Below the pieces are notes generated by a model. It saw only the letters and a list, made by a program, of their open reading frames with translations, was not told where the DNA came from and searched no databases. Of a stretch of 64,000 nt of DNA, positions 59,101 through 64,000 are shown in pieces (positions within the stretch are counted from its first letter, which is position 1; each line of letters starts with the position of its first letter). Made by a program: the position numbers and the translations under genes. The DNA is from Cyrtodaria siliqua (taxonomy: Eukaryota; Mollusca; Bivalvia; Adapedonta; Hiatellidae), in the NCBI GenBank assembly GCA_037043455.1, contig JAWPHD010005084.1, positions 107,278 through 171,277 of the forward strand. Reading direction: 5' to 3'.

Positions 59101-62100
59101 GTAGGCTCGCCTCCTCTATCGCCACCTTGAACAAGGAAAAAGCATCTCTGTTGTAACAGTTCGGCAACTACTTCATTTAAATCAGTAGGCTCGCCTCCTC
59201 TATCGCCACCTTGAACAAGGAAAAAGCATCTCTGTTGTAACAGTTCGGCAGCTACTTCATTTAAATCAGTAGGCTCGCCTCCTCTATCGCCACCTTGAAC
59301 AAGGAAAAAGCATCTCTGTTGTAACAGTTCGGCAACTACTTCATTTAAATCAGTAGGCTCGCCTCCTCTATCGCCACCTTGAACAAGGAAAAAGCATCTC
59401 TGTTGTAACAGTTCGGCAACTACTTCATTTAAATCAGTAGGCTCGCCTCCTCTATCGCCACCTTGAACAAGGAAATAGCATCTCTGTTGTAACAGTTCGG
59501 CAGCTACTTCATTTAAATCAGTAGGCTCGCCTCCTCTACCGCCACCTTGAACAAGGAAAAAGCATCTCTGTTGTAACAGTTCGGCAACTACTTCATTTAA
59601 ATCAGTAGGCTCGCCTCCTCTATCGCCACCTTGAACAAGGAAAAAGCATCTCTGTTGTAACAGTTCGGCAGCTACTTCATTTAAATCAGTAGGCTCGCCT
59701 CCTCTACGCCACCTTGAAAAAGGAAAGAGCATCTCTGTTGTAACAGTTCGGCAGCTACTTCATTTAAATCAGTAGGCTCGCCTCCTCTACCGCCACCTTG
59801 AACAAGGAAATAGCATCTCTGTTGTAACAGTTCGGCAGCTACTTCATTTAAATCAGTAGGCTCGCCTCCTCTACGCCACCTTGAAAAAGGAAAGAGCATC
59901 TCTGTTGTAACAGTTCGGCAGCTACTTCATTTAAATCAGTAGGCTCGCCTCCTCTATCGCCACCTTGAACAAGGAAAAAGCATCTCTGTTGTAACAGTTC
60001 GGCAGCTACTTCATTTAAATCAGTAGGCTCGCCTCCTCTATCGCCACCTTGAACAAGGAAAAAGCATCTCTGTTGTAACAGTTCGGCAACTACTTCATTT
60101 AAATCAGTAGGCTCGCCTCCTCTATCGCCACCTTGAACAAGGAAAAAGCATCTCTGTTGTAACAGTTCGGCAGCTACTTCATTTAAATCAGTAGGCTCGC
60201 CTCCTCTATCGCCACCTTGAACAAGGAAAAAGAATCTCTGTTGTAACAGTTCGGCAACTACTTCATTTAAATCAGTAGGCTCGCCTCCTCTATCGCCACC
60301 TTGAACAAGGAAAAAGCATCTCTGTTGTAACAGTTCGGCAACTACTTCATTTAAATCAGTAGGCTCGCCTCCTCTATCGCCACCTTGAACAAGGAAAAAG
60401 CATCTCTGTTGTAACAGTTCGGCAACTACTTCATTTAAATCAGTAGGCTCGCCTCCTCTATCGCCACCTTGAACAAGGAAAAAGCATCTCTGTTGTAACA
60501 GTTCGGCAGCTACTTCATTTAAATCAGTAGGCTCGCCTCCTCTATCGCCACCTTGAACAAGGAAAAAGCATCTCTGTTGTAACAGTTCGGCAACTACTTC
60601 ATTTAAATCAGTAGGCTCGCCTCCTCTATCGCCACCTTGAACAAGGAAAAAGCATCTCTGTTGTAACAGTTCGGCAGCTACTTCATTTAAATCAGTAGGC
60701 TCGCCTCCTCTATCGCCACCTTGAACAAGGAAAAAGCATCTCTGTTGTAACAGTTCGGCAACTACTTCATTTAAATCAGTAGGCTCGCCTCCTCTATCGC
60801 CACCTTGAACAAGGAAAAAGCATCTCTGTTGTAACAGTTCGGCAACTACTTCATTTAAATCAGTAGGCTCGCCTCCTCTATCGCCACCTTGAACAAGGAA
60901 AAAGCATCTCTGTTGTAACAGTTCGGCAACTACTTCATTTAAATCAGTAGGCTCGCCTCCTCTATCGCCACCTTGAACAAGGAAATAGCATCTCTGTTGT
61001 AACAGTTCGGCAACTACTTCATTTAAATCAGTAGGCTCGCCTCCTCTATCGCCACCTTGAACAAGGAAAAAGCATCTCTGTTGTAACAGTTCGGCAGCTA
61101 CTTCATTTAAATCAGTAGGCTCGCCTCCTCTACCGCCACCTTGAACAAGGTAAAAGCATCTCTGTTGTAACAGTTCGGCAGCTACTTCATTTAAATCAGT
61201 AGGCTCGCCTCCTCTACCGCCACCTGCTCAGCCACAAAAGTAAAGATAATTGCCGCTGTTAAGTGGAAACTGAAGCAATATGCTTAAAACAATACAACAT
61301 CCTCGATTAAAATAGGAAAGAGAACCTCTCCATTAAGGTAACTTCTAGAATATGTTGTATACACGTTAAGAGCCTTAACATATGCCCGGTGGCTGGATGA
61401 TTGGAGAGCATATTTCAAAAGATCGGCAGGTATTTCATTCAAATCAGCAGGCTCGTCTCCTCTACCGCCCCCTGCTTCCGGTTTGTAAGGGAAAAGTTGA
61501 AAAAAAGGAAGTCGTGGATCTTGGAAACACCAGGGACATGCAATGCTTGAAAAAGGATGTTGTGTTTTATGGATAGTATTACCATACGTCGTACAAAGGA
61601 CATGATTGTCTTGTCTTTAGAGGTTTGTTTGTTTATGATATGAACCACTACCAGGCTGGCAGTATGGAAACGCATATAATTGTTCCCTAATCTTCCGGTC
61701 CACACGTCCAGGGCTAGCACAATAGAGTATGAATGTATGATATGAACCAAGGATCATGTTGCAGGCCATTCTCCTGCAAACAACTGTTTTTTTTTCAATA
61801 TAACGCTCAAAACACAGATTACTAGCATCGATGTAAAGGCTGAGGGTTTCAGAGGTATCCCCTCGATCTGACTGGAAAAGTGACATGCCATTGAAAGACT
61901 CAGCAAAACAAATACATGTCCCGAAATCAAGCCTAGCCTCCATTGTGTAAAGTTCATATGATTTAACTATTCCCTTATATTGATAACCTTATCCATTGGC
62001 AGCCTGATTTCCATTGACATAGAGTCAATTTCTATACTTACAAATGATAAAGTAGTTCGTGGGAGAATTATTTTTTCCTGAATAATGGGTATACCAATGT

Positions 62101-62513
62101 CCTTGGCAAGATTTAGGAATTGCTCGATAGCCGTAGAAGCGATGTCGTAATATGGACCCCTTGTGCTGGTGAAAGTCTCAGTGAAATCTGGAACTGTATT
62201 ATGTGTTACTTTGAACAGTTGTGTTGTCTTCAGTGGGTCCCACTGTAATGGCTACACCTGTATTGGTAAGACCCACCGGAACTACTCCCATGTCCCGAAG
62301 TGTTGCCATCACACACTTGGTTATTGCCGGTACAATGGCAGTCGCGAATGAGGTTAGCATCTCTTGGGATGGAACGTCATCCGATGGTGGTGTAATTGTC
62401 TGCATGGACTGTTCATTATGGTCTGTCAAAGACCTGGTCGTCATGCGGCGTTTAAAAAGAGGTTGTTTGCGCATAGCTGTTAGCTGTTGTGATGGACGGT
62501 CATCCGGTTCCAT
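56131..62513 (-). mobile_element. DIRS-like retroelement remnant (right copy)
   Basis: Same order as the left copy: gag-like (62513-62200), RT end (62040-61970), RNase H (about 61900-61600), then the 84-bp array, then tyrosine recombinase (LAFHAFLRIGEFTSHAGR near 56570; ERYKGHSFRIGAATT near 56230). It keeps about 190 bp lost on the left (SFNGMSLFQSDRG, TLSLYIDASN), the start of RNase H. Arg and His-x-x-Arg recombinase landmarks survive; the Tyr cannot be placed with certainty. Frames are broken; inactive. Confidence 0.75.
56871..61224 (-). repeat. 84-bp coding-phase array, about 52 copies
   Basis: The monomer runs GCATCTCTGTTGTAACAGTT, CGGCARCTACTTCATTTAAA, TCAGTAGGCTCGCCTCCTCT, AYCGCCACCTTGAACAAGG plus AAAAA. 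84 bp is 28 codons, so the minus strand stays open for long stretches (655 codons at 56843-58810, 268 codons at 58926-59732) as repeats of GGEPTDLNEVVAELLQQRC and FFLVQGGDR. Variation is almost limited to a few positions (GCARCT, CTAYCG). Four 83-bp variants near 58780, 58950, 59705 and 59870 break the frame. It derives from the recombinase N-terminal region of the host DIRS element. I do not call it a gene. Confidence 0.93.
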
Positions 62514-62539
62514 TGCATTTGAATGGCTCGCCTGCTGAT

Positions 62540-63400
62540 TACACCTTGTTATTCAACGACTTGGTCGTCTTGCGGCGTTTAGCAGGAGGTTATTTGTACA
62601 TGGCTGGAAACGATAGAATTGTTCAATTACCATTATAAGATATAGCATTGTATGACTTATGTAATATGCTTATTGGTTTAAACATACATATATACATACA
62701 TATATACATACATATATACATACATATATACATACATATATACATACATATTTACAGACACGCACTCATATGCATATAATGTATATCCACAACCCTTGTA
62801 CACGTGAATACAGTATTCGTGTGTTATGAATTAAAAGACATGCACTGCATACACATTTTCGTATGAATTATAAAGTTATTCTCGACTATCAGTTTGGCAT
62901 CATAACTTAGTTAATAGATGCAATTATCTAACATTGTACGTGTTAATTAAATATGCTACCAACATATACGCAAACTAGCAAGTATGATTTCAATTAGTTG
63001 TTATGCCCCTATAAAAAATACGGCAACCAATCCAAATGTCATATCAATTTGTTCTATGACCTTTAAAAGACCTTGTTCTGCAGCTGTTGGATACAGCTAT
63101 CACACGCATTTAAATGTCAGTTATATTTATGACGCAAACCAACTGTTCTGTGCTGACAGGTTATAACTACCTCATAGATGTATACAGATTAATACATGTC
63201 ATATAACCATGACTGAAAGCTATACCGTTCACTTAATAGTGTTTTGTAAACATGGTCTAGATAAATTCAACAATCGAAATATAATATACATGTAACTATA
63301 ACCTATAATATTTAAACCGAGCTTGTAGGATATATCTGTCCCATATAGGCTGTGAGCTAGTAGGAGAAACCCTCCCCCCACCCCCCCCCCCCCCACCCCA
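62540..63400. other. Duplicated flank with microsatellites
   Basis: Matches 3413-4180. A 12-bp repeat (ACATATATACAT) is expanded at 62682-62755 relative to the left copy, and a C-rich run lies at about 63372-63397. No gene. Confidence 0.5.
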
Positions 63401-63403
63401 AGG

Positions 63404-63800
63404 GTGAATTTTGTAGGGTATGATTTTCTAAAAGAACATACAGTAAGTTTCAAAATGAGACATTTGTGCCATCTGAGCGCTGGGGCTTTAGTGAGTTTTG
63501 GGGAAAACACTGCGTTTTTAGACGGAAATCGACGAAATCTGGAATTATTTTTTAGAAAGCCAATGGAATATATTAGAACCAATTTGAATTGTCTACGTGT
63601 CCCATCATATAATTTATGGATGCGATACTTAAATATTGAGATTGTGGGTAAAAATGTTAAAAAATTGAATAAAATCGCTGATTTATGTAATGCATTGGGG
63701 ATATTTAAAATTAGAAATATATCTAATACAATAGAAAAAAGAAATATTGTAACATTTTTGGGAAGGGTAAGGTACAGTGATTAAGTAGAAAAAAGTCCCA
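63404..63800 (+). repeat. Dispersed repeat with a 126-codon frame
   Basis: Inverted copy of 5340-5770. The frame 63404-63784 (starting MNFVGYDFLKEHTVSFKMRH) is open here but not in the other copy, and shows no recognised domain. It may be a decayed piece of an element ORF. A G-rich run follows at 63847-63890. Confidence 0.45.
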
Positions 63801-64000
63801 AACCGCATGATATGTTTGGAAATGCCTTAATTATTAAAAAAAAATTGGGGGGGGGGGGGGGGAGTGGGGAGGGGTGTGGGGGGGGAATTGTTTTTTGAAA
63901 TTAGTTTGAACATAAAGTTATCAAACTGAAGAAATAGAATGTTGCACAGCATACATATTCAAGTTTTTCCTGATACAATATATAACATATGTGATCAAAT

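Overview
The window looks like accessory sequence from a large, AT-rich, repeat-laden invertebrate genome, most likely a bivalve mollusc. Grounds: GT-AG introns, tRNA-derived SINEs with a V-SINE-type motif, DIRS-like, Nimb/I-type and Penelope-like retroelement remains, long satellites, and IgGFc-binding-type exons. There is no prokaryotic gene organisation. The species is an inference.

The backbone is a tandem array of four paralogous genes on the minus strand (units 1-4, at about 6.6-14.7, 20.5-25.5, 33.1-40.0 and 48.0-54.5 kb). The leader exon of a fifth gene, whose body lies left of the window, is at 77-109. Each gene appears to be built from: E1, a 10-11 codon leader; E2, 52 nt, which completes a signal peptide; E3, about 1.25-1.3 kb, an IgGFc-binding-type extracellular domain; E4, about 96 nt, a Ser/Thr/Pro linker; and E5, about 0.55 kb, a linker, coiled coil and the RRM-like domain of a LINE ORF1 protein. 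Splice sites are canonical and E2 to E5 meet in phase 1. In unit 1 the five exons join into one 671-codon frame. Unit 2 has a nonsense codon. Unit 3 has two 1-bp deletions and no visible leader. Unit 4 has a 1-bp insertion in E4 that skipping this symmetric exon would neutralise.

Between and inside the genes are: two copies of a DIRS-like element remnant (1.29-3.41 and 56.1-62.5 kb) within a segmental duplication; in the right copy an 84-bp (28-codon) piece of the tyrosine recombinase region has expanded from about 2 to about 52 copies. There is a 276-bp satellite (about 11 copies at 26.6-29.4 kb, single copy at 22.6 kb, four inverted copies at 44-45 kb) and a related 629-bp family (12.5-13.3 and 31.3-31.9 kb), sharing hairpins with compensatory differences. 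Other features are a 44-bp minisatellite (about 30 copies at 40.1-41.5 kb, 5 at 53.7 kb), a broken NHL-repeat gene (15.4-17.0 kb), a Penelope-like RT and a Nimb/I-type LINE, each interrupted by one of the hairpin satellites, several SINEs and a palindromic MITE.

If expressed, the genes would make secreted proteins that pair an extracellular recognition-type domain with a retrotransposon-derived coiled-coil/RNA-binding-type module. This fusion, seen in the same order four times, is the most notable content. The rest reads as non-coding or decayed repeat DNA.
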